43,867 nucleotides of DNA from an uncultured Bacteroidaceae bacterium (GTDB lineage Bacteria > Bacteroidota > Bacteroidia > Bacteroidales > Bacteroidaceae): assembly GCA_905234745.1 (NCBI GenBank), contig CAJOJD010000004.1, positions 3,537 to 47,403 of the forward strand, in the 5' to 3' direction. Of the stretch, positions 20,801-28,249 are shown piece by piece (position 1 is the stretch's first letter; every line of letters begins with the position of its first letter). The position numbers and the translations under genes were made by a program. The notes below the pieces were generated by a model, which made no database searches, had not been told where the DNA came from, and was given only the letters and a program-made list of their open reading frames with translations.

Positions 20801-20889
20801 ACCAGAATCCTGCTCTCGTGAATAACGATGGCGGTTACCAGCCTGAGGATGGTAACGATGAAGGCCTCCTTGATGGAATAACCGACTGA
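14878..20889 (+). CDS. Giant modular secreted protein: five FISUMP-like/Big2 repeat units plus C-terminal SusD/RagB-like domain
   Basis: Repeats VDLGLSVxWAxxNVGAxxPExxGxYYAWGE...WRMPTxxEFxEL...NSIFLP...VRPV alternate with Big2-like TWKSSDESVATVxxxGxVTGxxxGxxIITA. The C-terminal ~500 aa shows SusD hallmarks (AKIGEAYAIRAFAYLNLAPYYQV, WMRAEEMILIMVEGLAKSGHA, WFQRRVELWGEGFSNNDLRRL, LMRFPTAVINQNP). Confidence 0.8.
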   Translation: MKHIKSIIRLAALLLVMVCAQSVKAQQTYIMVHKVDGTVLRIAVADVDSVTFREWTGPVVSYDYVDMGLKVMWASCNIGATSPEQFGSYFAWGETAQKNEYTEANYKWYDATGAVLKYNIFKSLGSVDMKYRLDADDDAAHVLLGEGWRMPTPADFNDLFMNSEVSLTEQNGVRGLSFTSDINGNSIFLPLAGEFWKGDTIGTSQYAYYSTNTLICSKQNDPGWIYSLYYGERNGKPTYGFSSYNRVGGLPIRPVYSPNTTFDGNVLVVKGIVMGQDSITLKAGEYTWMDAYVDSNDDIYLTPEFTSSDDSVATVDADGKVVAVSAGECIITVSWGDYSATCVVTVNAIVPATNEPVDLGLSVKWGSLNLGAVNEEDFGGFYAWGELTEKEYYYWDSYKWVGENYLFTKYNFYAEDGVVDMKYRLDLEDDVAYKLLGDNWRMPTDEEFEELLYNCSWEVEEVNGVKGFRVTSLLNGNSIFLPLTGEKWGYDHNMKNYAFYSTNTMSVDEGDASYVRAVYMNYNEYGYDNYYLTGYRRSGGLAIRPVYTTDTYENVIEISNLWIEESISIETGESYCINAGFDANSNNYPQLRWKSSDESVATVNSYGTVTGKSQGTCIITASIGNESVQCAVSVTEFVPVMESVDLGLSVEWATCNVGASRPEFTGRMYAWGETETKDEFSRDNYKLWSDSTGYTKYNQIDGKTVLDPDDDVASVQWGDGWRMPTYEEFVELVENCSFEFTDINGLYGLLVTSYINGNSIFLPNHSDYGEPVYWSSTLSKESTAKILYNDSPYYSDDRADGLQIRPVRLSKNYTELTLSDDTLEIYEGQSYTLTGKIYGQELDGDNLTWKSSDESVALVNNGEVTGVAAGTAIITARLDSTKADTCFVTVLGREPFDRLVDLGLSVRWASCNVGASYPEQFGEYYAWGETEPYYTGSYRNPVWKDGKENGYSWYSNKYAVVDSLDNTWLTKYNEFEKIGLDGFVDKKTVLDAADDAASANLGGYWRTPTSAEFKELMDKCNWEWTEMYGVEGYLVTSAIAGYENNSIFLPYSGDFWETEVEEYDGAFYWTSSLYSGTSKAAEYFSLGNIAIDAYYRFVGGSVRPVLGYDLEDVKDLSISRSELPLALNSSYKIEVNALNAAGTVIDVAGGLRTSWTSDDESVATVQDGIVTAVGAGICIITANVRDHSIECLVTVEDPSQAEPESVDLGLSVKWATFNVGSFAPEMIGDFFAWGEVEPYYEAGYAESADPVWKDGKSEGYAWPSYQWAELVDSASGNYTVTKYAKDGKTVLEDADDAAIQAWGGKWRMPDTDEFRELMYLCDWEFVVVNGVKGYRVTSKIDGYTDKSIFLPLTNSRSGSKFNSDSEGYYWSRNVNEGNSITAWYLYIDEGYQSVWNYYRYQGRTVRPVCPSDSWQGITAIDLDSTSISIALGTTDNLTYSIHSGNHDYSFLRPTGWKSSDENVITVDADGTLHPIKEGSATITAYYNELTSECVVTVKKLSEIDPEQALEVYNAMYTQLGKPMSCGYDKPDDYGLIMIAYSTDIEASDMFLPNTGYNWFSVCGELSSRNISYRNGVIRYNACYNVIKAANQVLCSYDENSSNPEVQAKIGEAYAIRAFAYLNLAPYYQVSYTSSAEAKNLLCVPILTPDTPDPSNNPRATLQEVYDLILSDLGTAIEKLDGWKRSDKSRIDQQVAYGLRARAYLNMGLWSQAADDAEAALDGYEPASISDVSTPFLYDLSESNWMWGYDMTEEIADLFSYATSSAWLRSFSGNGYSTGCQTYTMINSDLYDLIPSTDVRKGWWVNENLTSPLLNRLVWDDLKGQEIASEVIGGTKEQFLPYTNVKFGMKYPGNKANDEDWCWMRAEEMILIMVEGLAKSGHAEDASDMLTYFVQQYRDPSYDIEGRGLSLEDEIWFQRRVELWGEGFSNNDLRRLNKPLVRFHEYKENNCPAGFRRNMSADNGWWLMRFPTAVINQNPALVNNDGGYQPEDGNDEGLLDGITD
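15070..19380 (+). repeat. Five ~0.8-0.9-kb coding repeat units within the 14878..20889 gene
   Basis: Units begin with V-D-[LM]-G-L near 15070, 15946, 16807, 17575 and 18493; each is followed by a Big2-like segment. Confidence 0.8.
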
Positions 20890-20898
20890 TACGATGTC

Positions 20899-20936
20899 AA
20901 AAAAATGACCGCTCAACCGAGCGGTCATTTTTTTTT
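20899..20936. terminator. Bidirectional rho-independent terminator between convergent genes
   Basis: AAAAAAATGACCGCTC-AACC-GAGCGGTCATTTTTTTTT; A-run and T-run flank a perfect stem. Confidence 0.85.
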
Positions 20937-20941
20937 GTTTG

Positions 20942-21970
20942 TTATTGTTGTGGAGGTAAGTTGTCCACGTAGTCTTTGATTGCGATGGCGGCGGCGCGGG
21001 CGTCGTTGACTGAATCCCAGATTGACATGGGGCGCTTGCATGTGCCGGCTGCAAACAGGCCGGGTTTGCCGGTGTCGTTGTCATACAGGTGCGGGGCTAC
21101 GGTCTTTATGAAACCGTAATCACCGCTTATTCCGCAGGCCTGTCCCAAGGTCTTGGTGCCGCATGATGCCTCCATACCTACCATAAGTACCAGAAGGTCG
21201 GTCGTCATCTTGAGCGGCAGGCCCATCAGGGTGTCCTCACTCTTAAGCTGGACACGGCCGTCGAACGTGCCTGCAGCCTCCGATATGCGTCCGCGTACAA
21301 AGCTTACGCCGTATTTCTCCTGGGCTGTGCGGTACATCTCCTCAAAGCCCTGGCCCCACATACGCAGGTCCATATAGAAGACCGATGCCTCGCATTTGGG
21401 CAGTTGCTTGCGCACCTCGATTGCCTGCTTTACGGCTGTCACGCAGCATATCTTGGAGCAGTAGTGGTTACCGCTCTTCTCGTCACGTGAGCCTACGCAC
21501 TGCAGGAATGTAACGCGCTTGGGCTCATCGCCGTTGGCGTTCAGGATCTTGCCGTGCTTGATCATCTGCTCCATATCCAGGGATGTGATTACACCTTTGT
21601 AGATGCCGTATCCGAGTTCCTCCTTGCGGTGGGCGTCAAATACCTGATAGCCGGTGGCAACGAGTACTGCATCGGCCACGTAGGTCTGGCCTTTGGCGTC
21701 TATGAGTTTCCACTCGGTACCCTGCCATTTGATATCGGCAATGTCAACTCCGAATGCGGTGGTGATGCCGTCGGTGAGCAGTTTGCCGCTCAGGTCATCG
21801 GCAATCTCCTGTGCTGCCTGGAAATTGGGGAACAGGAACGCCTTGTCCTGGATATTCTTGAGCGGAGTCTCTGATTTCTCAAAAAGAGTGACTTCAATAC
21901 CGTTTTTGGCCAGTATTGATGCGGCCTCTATGCCGGCGGGGCCGGCGCCTATTATTGCGACTTTTCTCAT
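20942..21970 (-). CDS. HdrA-like FAD-dependent oxidoreductase (short form)
   Basis: VAIIGAGPAGIEAASILAKNG FAD motif; LQCVGSRDEKSGNHYCSKICCVTAVKQA is the HdrA/QmoA-type Cys motif. Confidence 0.75.
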   Translation of the reverse strand: MRKVAIIGAGPAGIEAASILAKNGIEVTLFEKSETPLKNIQDKAFLFPNFQAAQEIADDLSGKLLTDGITTAFGVDIADIKWQGTEWKLIDAKGQTYVADAVLVATGYQVFDAHRKEELGYGIYKGVITSLDMEQMIKHGKILNANGDEPKRVTFLQCVGSRDEKSGNHYCSKICCVTAVKQAIEVRKQLPKCEASVFYMDLRMWGQGFEEMYRTAQEKYGVSFVRGRISEAAGTFDGRVQLKSEDTLMGLPLKMTTDLLVLMVGMEASCGTKTLGQACGISGDYGFIKTVAPHLYDNDTGKPGLFAAGTCKRPMSIWDSVNDARAAAIAIKDYVDNLPPQQ

Positions 21971-21977
21971 AATCGGT

Positions 21978-23030
21978 TTACACTAACAGGTTTTCGGGTT
22001 TCTCGGGAGCACGCAGTATCTTGCCGTCGGCCGTTCTGTATTTGGCCTTGGGATCATACGGTATGCCTATCTTGTCAAGCAGGCGCTCGCACTGCACCTG
22101 GTGTATCTGGAGGCCTAACTCCCACGGGTCATATCCCAGCAGCAGTCCGGCCATTTCTTCATAGGTCAGGACGGGTATGCCATAGCCCTCACGGTCATAG
22201 GTCTTGTGCTCCATCTCGGCGATGGTATACTGCCAGCGGTCCAGGAACATGGAGCAGCCGGGGCAGTTGGATACTATGAAATCGGGCTCGTAGGGCTCCA
22301 TTGACTCCAGTTTCTTCTTGGTGTTGGATACTGAGTATCCGCGGTTCTCCTGAACCAGGTACTGGCGGAATCCGAATCCGCAGCAGTGACGGCGCTCGGG
22401 ATAATCCACAACCTCTCCGCCCCAGGCCTCGATCATACCGGCCAGAACGTAGGGGAACTCGGCCTTGCCCACACCCTTATCGGGGAATATCTTGGCGTAG
22501 TGGCAGCCTATGTGCTCAACTACCTTAAGAGGACGGCCGGTAAAGCGGTTTACCAGACGGTATTTCATCTTCTGGGCCAACTCATTGCGGAAATGATATA
22601 TCACGTCCGACGGGTGGGCGATATTTTTTGGTATGTTGAACTCGCGCTTGCAGGCCTTGTAGAGGTTCTCACGGGTCTTTTCCAAGAGCTCGGGGTGCTC
22701 CTGCCACATATGGCACATCTCGGTGAATACTCCGAATGATGTTACGCATGACGGTACGTAGTTCTCATAGCCGTGCTCGGTCATGAGTGAGAACAGGCGG
22801 GCCACCACTGTCATAGTGGTCTCCAGTGGTACCACATCGGTATGGTATCCTATGCCGGTGCAGGTGTGCTGACGGAAATCATCAAAGATATCCTTGTTCA
22901 ACTCTTCACGGAGCATACGCAGGAATGCGGTCTCAGAGCCCGGGAAAAAGGTCTGACGGATGCAGCTGCGCTCATAGAAGTAGTGGTCATCAGCTATGGC
23001 TTTCTGATATTCGTTCCAAAAACGGTTCAT
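21978..23030 (-). CDS. HdrB-like CCG-domain protein
   Basis: Heterodisulfide-reductase-related CCG motifs: HIGCHYAK...RRHCCGFGFRQYL...FIVSNCPGCSMFLD. Confidence 0.75.
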   Translation of the reverse strand: MNRFWNEYQKAIADDHYFYERSCIRQTFFPGSETAFLRMLREELNKDIFDDFRQHTCTGIGYHTDVVPLETTMTVVARLFSLMTEHGYENYVPSCVTSFGVFTEMCHMWQEHPELLEKTRENLYKACKREFNIPKNIAHPSDVIYHFRNELAQKMKYRLVNRFTGRPLKVVEHIGCHYAKIFPDKGVGKAEFPYVLAGMIEAWGGEVVDYPERRHCCGFGFRQYLVQENRGYSVSNTKKKLESMEPYEPDFIVSNCPGCSMFLDRWQYTIAEMEHKTYDREGYGIPVLTYEEMAGLLLGYDPWELGLQIHQVQCERLLDKIGIPYDPKAKYRTADGKILRAPEKPENLLV

Positions 23031-23037
23031 AATCTTG

Positions 23038-24993
23038 TCAGTTTATAAGGTTCTCTGCCACAATCTCGGCTATATCCCTTACAGGATAGTCACTGGTGGC
23101 ATGCTGGAACGCTTTCTTACACATAGGGCAGGCGGTTGCTATGGCATCGACCGGCTTGCTGGTAAGATTCTCAAGTGATGCGTTCCTTATTTTGGTCTGC
23201 TGCTCAATGCTGAGTTTGGTATCGCCCAGATTGAATCCGCAGCATACGCTCTTTTCACGCTGATAGCGTGTTTTCTGCAGGTTGGTCACGGCACTGAGCA
23301 CATTGCGCGGCTCATCATAGATTCCGCAGCCGCGGCCCAGCTCGCACGGGTCATGATATGATACCTTACGGTCATCGTGACGTACCTTGAGGCGTCCCTG
23401 CTTAATCAGCATGTCTATGTACTCGGTGTGGTGAACCACCGGTATGTTCAGATTGTACTCCTTCTTGAATGACTGGTAGCAGATAGGGCAGGAGGTTACC
23501 AGCATGGTGGCCCCTGATTTCTCTATCAGGTCCGTGTTCTTGCGGCGCAATTCGGCAGCCTGTGTGGTGAATCCCTGCTGCTGCAGCGGACGGCCGCAGC
23601 ATATGGTGGCCAGCTTGTCCATGTACCAGTATTTCTGGCCGGCAGCGGTGAATATGCGCTCCATGGACTCGGTTATGCCGGGAGTAAGATGTGACATACA
23701 TCCTCCAAAGTAAGCCACACGGCCTATGGCGTTGAACGGAGTCTGTTTCTTGTCCAGATATACGTAATTGCCGGTGGTATCAATTGCTCCCTTGGCGCGA
23801 GTCTGACGGCGCAGGGCGCTCAGGTCTATGCCTACCGGGCAATCGACCGTGCATCGGTCACACATAAGACAATTGTCGGCAATCATTTTAAGACGGCTGC
23901 CGCGCTCCTGATTGCGCAGGCTGCGGATAAGATATACGGACTGGATCTCATGGTTCTCAAGTACCTTGTCTATGGGACAGCCCGATATGCACACTCCGCA
24001 ACGTGAGCAGGCGTTGAGCTCAAACAGTGTGTAGCCGGTCTTGGCGGTCTCCTCACGGACGCCTATCTTACGGAAGTAAATAAGAAGCAACTCGGTAAAG
24101 ATATGCATGTAGCGTGTGAACGGCATGGTTACAAAGAACACGCCCAGCATGAGCGAGTAGAGCATCCATACCGATGTCTCCATGCCGCGTACAATCATGG
24201 GGTCGAACAGATTACCCACTGCCTGGGTAAAGAATCCTCCGTTACCGTACAGACATGCCGTAATGGACTCGGCAAGCAGTCGCATGGGGAATATCATCCA
24301 CAGCGAGAACTTGGAGAACCTATCTATGATGGTATGCTTGGTTGTACGGCGCATTCCCAGTATCTTGGACCAGAATATCTTGATGAATGCCATCGTAAGG
24401 CCCAGGAATACGTACAGCAGCAGCGCGTCCATAAGGTCGGAGTAGGCCTTGTGCTGACGGAAGGATGCCGGTGCCTTGTGTACGAAGTAGCGGTAGAATA
24501 TGCCTACGTAGAACGGGCGGTGATAATGGATTCGGGCTATACCGTCCTCAGTCTCAACACGGTAACGACGCTGATTGAGGTATTCCGGGTTCTTGTCCTG
24601 ACCTGTGTTGTAAATGTGCCAGCCGTTCTGCTGCTGCAGTTCATGTACAGCCTCTATTGACTGCTCGTGCTGCATGGTGTAGAAGGCGTCACGGCTCTCT
24701 ACGGCACCCACCACAATCAGCAGGAACCAGCCTAAGGCAAATGCCTGGTGCATGATACCAAGCAGCAGGTTTTTCTTAAGGATGCGGGCGTGCAGAAGAC
24801 CCTCGCGGAACATCTCCCAGATGGCTGGGAATATCTTCCAGGAGTACCAGTTGCTGCGAATAACCTTACGCTGCTCCGGGCTGAACTTGCGGATCCAGCG
24901 TATGTACTTGTAGATGATGATGGCAAACAGCAGTACCGTACCGATAAGGAACGGTATCACAAAGTCATTATACGGATATGCGTGTATCTTCAT
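23038..24993 (-). CDS. Membrane-bound HdrD/HdrE-like fusion: TM N-terminus, two 4Fe-4S motifs, CCG domains
   Basis: N-terminal TM segments; CSRCGVCISGCPIDK and CLMCDRCTVDCPVGI ferredoxin motifs; VAYFGGCMSHL...TICCGRPLQQQG and VSYHDPCELGRGCG...VCCGFNLGDTK CCG motifs. Confidence 0.8.
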   Translation of the reverse strand: MKIHAYPYNDFVIPFLIGTVLLFAIIIYKYIRWIRKFSPEQRKVIRSNWYSWKIFPAIWEMFREGLLHARILKKNLLLGIMHQAFALGWFLLIVVGAVESRDAFYTMQHEQSIEAVHELQQQNGWHIYNTGQDKNPEYLNQRRYRVETEDGIARIHYHRPFYVGIFYRYFVHKAPASFRQHKAYSDLMDALLLYVFLGLTMAFIKIFWSKILGMRRTTKHTIIDRFSKFSLWMIFPMRLLAESITACLYGNGGFFTQAVGNLFDPMIVRGMETSVWMLYSLMLGVFFVTMPFTRYMHIFTELLLIYFRKIGVREETAKTGYTLFELNACSRCGVCISGCPIDKVLENHEIQSVYLIRSLRNQERGSRLKMIADNCLMCDRCTVDCPVGIDLSALRRQTRAKGAIDTTGNYVYLDKKQTPFNAIGRVAYFGGCMSHLTPGITESMERIFTAAGQKYWYMDKLATICCGRPLQQQGFTTQAAELRRKNTDLIEKSGATMLVTSCPICYQSFKKEYNLNIPVVHHTEYIDMLIKQGRLKVRHDDRKVSYHDPCELGRGCGIYDEPRNVLSAVTNLQKTRYQREKSVCCGFNLGDTKLSIEQQTKIRNASLENLTSKPVDAIATACPMCKKAFQHATSDYPVRDIAEIVAENLIN

Positions 24994-24999
24994 GGCTCC

Positions 25000-25335
25000 T
25001 TACTGTTTAGTCTCGTCAAGGATCTGACGCATATTGATAATGAGTGACCTTAGGTTTACCCCGCGTGGGCAAACCAGTGTGCATTTGCCGCAAAGCATGC
25101 ACTTTCTTAATTCCTCATCCAGACCGGCGTACTCTCCGCGACGGAAAGATGTGTGTACGCGGCGTATGCTGAATTCGGTAAACTGACGTGCAGAGCATGT
25201 GGCACTGCAGCATCCGCACTGGAAACAGCGCTTGAACGATGGCTCACGGTCCAGCAGCATGTTGTAACGCTCCAGCGATACCTTGTCCATGTTCTCGGAA
25301 CGCGGAGTCTTGATGGCGAATCCGAACTTATTCAT
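25000..25335 (-). CDS. HdrC-like 4Fe-4S protein
   Basis: CFQCGCCSATCSAR...CMLCGKCTLVCPRGVNLRSLI. Likely ATG at 25335; overlaps the upstream gene by 8 bp. Confidence 0.75.
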   Translation of the reverse strand: MNKFGFAIKTPRSENMDKVSLERYNMLLDREPSFKRCFQCGCCSATCSARQFTEFSIRRVHTSFRRGEYAGLDEELRKCMLCGKCTLVCPRGVNLRSLIINMRQILDETKQ

Positions 25336-25945
25336 TGTGCGGGCCGTTTTTGATGGAATCATGGAAATCCATTCCTCCGGTTACGCGGAATATGTTGCGG
25401 AGTTCCTCCATTGTCTCAGGGTTGATGGTGCGCAGCGCACCGGCTCCCTCACCGTGGTAGTTGGCTCCGAATTTGGGCGATACGGCCTTGATGTTCTTGA
25501 TATACCACTCCCATACAGGTCCCTGCTCGGGGTGTTTCTCGGGGAATACCACATCGGGATGTACGCAGTAACCTATGTTAAGTATGTTGTCACCTATGCC
25601 GGCCATCAGGTCTACCTGCTGCCGGCCCATGTGGCTCTCCTTGTAGTAGCCCATATCCTGCGATACCTTGCGCAGTATGTTTATTACCGCTCCGGGTATG
25701 TTGCCGCGAGGGCAGCGGGGCTTGCATGACATGCACTGTCCGCAATACCAGATGGTGTCGGAGCGCAGCAGTTTCTCTATCTGCTCCTCATCACCGCGCT
25801 GTACAGTGTCGCATATGCGGCGGGGGTCATAGTCGTAGAACTCGGCGGCAGGGCAGATGGCCGTGCATATGCCGCAGTTCATACAAGCCTTGAGCGAGTC
25901 CTCGTACCGGACATCGGACTTGATGATATCAATAAGGTTTCCCAT
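25328..25945 (-). CDS. HdrC-like 4Fe-4S dicluster protein
   Basis: CMNCGICTAICPAAEFYDYDPRRI...WYCGQCMSCKPRCPRGN. Confidence 0.75.
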   Translation of the reverse strand: MGNLIDIIKSDVRYEDSLKACMNCGICTAICPAAEFYDYDPRRICDTVQRGDEEQIEKLLRSDTIWYCGQCMSCKPRCPRGNIPGAVINILRKVSQDMGYYKESHMGRQQVDLMAGIGDNILNIGYCVHPDVVFPEKHPEQGPVWEWYIKNIKAVSPKFGANYHGEGAGALRTINPETMEELRNIFRVTGGMDFHDSIKNGPHNE

Positions 25946-25955
25946 TGTTTACTAT

Positions 25956-27029
25956 TCAAAACTTCTTGCGGTTCATCTTCATGGCGCGGAACAGCAGCTT
26001 GGAGAGCGGCTTCTCGCGGTTGCGGTACAACAGGTTGATGTACCAGCCAAGTTTCTTGGCAACCGATATGCGATATGTCTCTACAAACTCTATGAGTGTT
26101 CCGTCACTGTCCTCGATGTATGTGAATCGGCCGGATGCATCACCCATGGCGAACTGCTTTCCATCGGGGCAGCTGTCGACGGTGAAGGGATAGCCGTGGT
26201 CGGCGCACCATTTGCCCAGCTCGTCCATGCCGGTTACGTCAAAGCAGATCTGGATGAATCCGGGATCACCCCAGTATCGGCCCTCAAAGATCTTGCGGGG
26301 TTCACGGTCACGGGCCTGTACCAGCTCTATGTAACCGGTGGGGAATATTGGAGCGAACGCACCCTTGTTGGGTGTGGGGCACTTGAGCAGAGTGCGGCGG
26401 AACTCACCGTCACCGCCTGCCAGAGGCTTGAGGTCCTCAAAGTGACCGTATTCGTTGTATATCACCTCGTTGTATCCAAGGATATCGGAATATACGGTGC
26501 GGGCCTTGTCCATATCGGTCACGCCTATCATGCAGCCAATCATTCCGCCGAACTCCTTGCCCTCGTCAAGAAGTAGGTAGTCATCCTGTACGGCCTGGAA
26601 CCAGTTGCCCTCGGGGTCGGTTATGTAGAATGTCTGCTTGCCGTCGGGACCGGTCACGATGGGAGATACCTTGTCCCAGCGTTTTGAGGCGAATGCATGG
26701 GCGCTTTCCACATTGCGGCATTTCACTTTGGCGCAGAATATGCCAAGGTCACCAACCTGGATCTGGAACTCCACCGGTTTGGGCTTGCGCTGTGAGTACT
26801 GCCAGATCTCGAATCCGCCGCCTCCCTGAAGGTTTATGGCGATGGCAGCATGGCGCTTTCGGGGATGACCGCCGGTGTAGGGGAGCATGCGCTCTGCAAC
26901 CGTGTCGTCCTCAAGTACACGGATATCGACACCGAACATATCAATGAACCACTTCCATGAGCCATATACTGATGTAGTACCTACACCTATCTGCTGGATT
27001 CCAGTAATGAAAAAACCGCCGTTATACAT
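25956..27029 (-). CDS. VOC (vicinal oxygen chelate)-fold protein with two VOC-like halves
   Basis: 357 aa; ITGIQQIGVGTTSVYGSWKWFIDMFGVDI, FYITDPEGNWFQ, MIGVTDMDKARTVYSDILGYNEV, YIEDSDGTLIEFVETYRI are glyoxalase-like motifs. Confidence 0.7.
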   Translation of the reverse strand: MYNGGFFITGIQQIGVGTTSVYGSWKWFIDMFGVDIRVLEDDTVAERMLPYTGGHPRKRHAAIAINLQGGGGFEIWQYSQRKPKPVEFQIQVGDLGIFCAKVKCRNVESAHAFASKRWDKVSPIVTGPDGKQTFYITDPEGNWFQAVQDDYLLLDEGKEFGGMIGCMIGVTDMDKARTVYSDILGYNEVIYNEYGHFEDLKPLAGGDGEFRRTLLKCPTPNKGAFAPIFPTGYIELVQARDREPRKIFEGRYWGDPGFIQICFDVTGMDELGKWCADHGYPFTVDSCPDGKQFAMGDASGRFTYIEDSDGTLIEFVETYRISVAKKLGWYINLLYRNREKPLSKLLFRAMKMNRKKF

Positions 27030-27141
27030 ATTCTATATTTGGTTTATTAAGATGCGAATATACTGCTTTTTCGTTGCTTTTCCAATGTGTTACGATAGAA
27101 TTACCTATATTTGTGAACTACAAATCTTCAAAACTTACACA

Positions 27142-27366
27142 ATGACACTTTATCCGTTGCTACTCGGACTCGGAACCGGTGAGATAATACTTATAGTTCT
27201 TGTCTTTCTGCTTCTGTTCGGAGCCAAGCGTATTCCCGATCTCATGAAGAGCATGGGCAAGGGCGTAAAGAGTTTCAAGGAGGGAATGAAGGAGGTTGAG
27301 AAGGAGATCAACACTCCCGATGAGACCGCTGCCAAGGAACCTGAAAAGGAACCCGAATCCAAGTAA
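27142..27366 (+). CDS. tatA: Sec-independent translocase subunit TatA
   Basis: MTLYPLLLGLGTGEIILIVLVFLLLFGAKRIPDLMKSMGKGVKSFKEGMKEVEKE: one TM segment, FGAKRIPDL hinge and amphipathic helix. Start re-placed from the longer ORF. Confidence 0.9.
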   Translation: MTLYPLLLGLGTGEIILIVLVFLLLFGAKRIPDLMKSMGKGVKSFKEGMKEVEKEINTPDETAAKEPEKEPESK

Positions 27367-27381
27367 TCTTTCCGGTCCGTC

Positions 27382-28161
27382 ATGGCTTCTCCCGATGACA
27401 AGCCAATGACATTCTGGGACCATCTGGACGCTCTCAGGGATGTCATACTGCGCGTCCTCGCCGTTGCTTTGGTGGGGTTCATCGTCGCATTCTGCTTTAA
27501 GGAGCCGTTGTTCAAACTGATACTTGCGCCAAGCAGTCCTGACTTTATCCTGTACCGATGGATATCGGCCGTAGCGGGGTTGGCCGGGTTTGATGCATCG
27601 GGCCTGCGTGATTTCAGCGTGGATCTGTTCAGCACCACGCTGACCGCCCAGTTCATGATCCACATGAAAATGGCGTTCTATGTGAGTCTGGTGGTCATTA
27701 TGCCATACACCCTGTATCTTATCTTTGGCTTTGTTTCACCTGCTCTGTACTCAACCGAGCGGCGCAGCACCACCAAGGTCGTAGTCTGGTCTTACATCCT
27801 TTTCATGCTGGGAATAATACTGGATTACCTTATCATATTCCCGCTGGCATTCCGCTTCCTCGGAACCTATCAGGTAAGTGAAAGCATTCCGAATGTTATT
27901 ACTCTGGAATCCTATACCGACCTATTGGTTACATTGACGTTATTGATGGGCATCCTCTTTGAACTTCCCATCCTGGCCTGGTTCCTGGGCAAGCTGGGCA
28001 TAATTGATGCCGCATTCATGAAGAAGTACCGTCGTCACGCTATCGTAGTGATTCTCATAATCGCTGCCATAATCACACCCACAACCGATATCTTCACACT
28101 AACCATCGTAACATTGCCGATATATCTGCTTTATGAAGTGAGCATAGGCGTAGTTCGTTGA
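27382..28161 (+). CDS. tatC: Sec-independent translocase subunit TatC
   Basis: TFWDHLDALRDVILRVLAV, six TM pattern, FGFVSPALYSTERR, ITPTTDIFTLTIVTLPIYLLYEVSI. Confidence 0.9.
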   Translation: MASPDDKPMTFWDHLDALRDVILRVLAVALVGFIVAFCFKEPLFKLILAPSSPDFILYRWISAVAGLAGFDASGLRDFSVDLFSTTLTAQFMIHMKMAFYVSLVVIMPYTLYLIFGFVSPALYSTERRSTTKVVVWSYILFMLGIILDYLIIFPLAFRFLGTYQVSESIPNVITLESYTDLLVTLTLLMGILFELPILAWFLGKLGIIDAAFMKKYRRHAIVVILIIAAIITPTTDIFTLTIVTLPIYLLYEVSIGVVR

Positions 28162-28164
28162 GCA

Positions 28165-28249
28165 AAAAGAGTACCATTGGGGTCAGACCCCAATGGTACT
28201 CTTTTCAAAAATGATACCAATGGGGTCTGACCCCAATGGTACTTTTTTT
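28165..28249. repeat. REPIN-like pair of inverted palindromes with GGGGTCAGACCCC core
   Basis: 28165-28205 is a perfect 41-bp palindrome (AAAAGAGTACCATTGGGGTC-A-GACCCCAATGGTACTCTTTT). A second, imperfect, inverted copy covers about 28207-28249 (ATACCAATGGGGTCTGACCCCAATGGTAC). Together they fill the gap between the tatC and 28248..30029 stops. Confidence 0.85.

Noticed and set aside
20359-21084. 241-aa minus-strand ORF overlapping the giant protein and the HdrA-like gene
   Set aside because: Antisense to well-supported coding sequence; composition without recognisable domain.
24103-24660. 185-aa plus-strand ORF
   Set aside because: Antisense shadow of the membrane HdrD/E-like gene; no signal or domain motifs.
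25857-26576. 239-aa plus-strand ORF
   Set aside because: Antisense to the HdrC-like and VOC genes, which have clear family motifs.
26887-27141. N-terminal 85 residues of the TatA ORF
   Set aside because: Upstream non-TatA sequence overlapping the VOC gene antisense; the TatA start is MTLYPLLLG at 27142.
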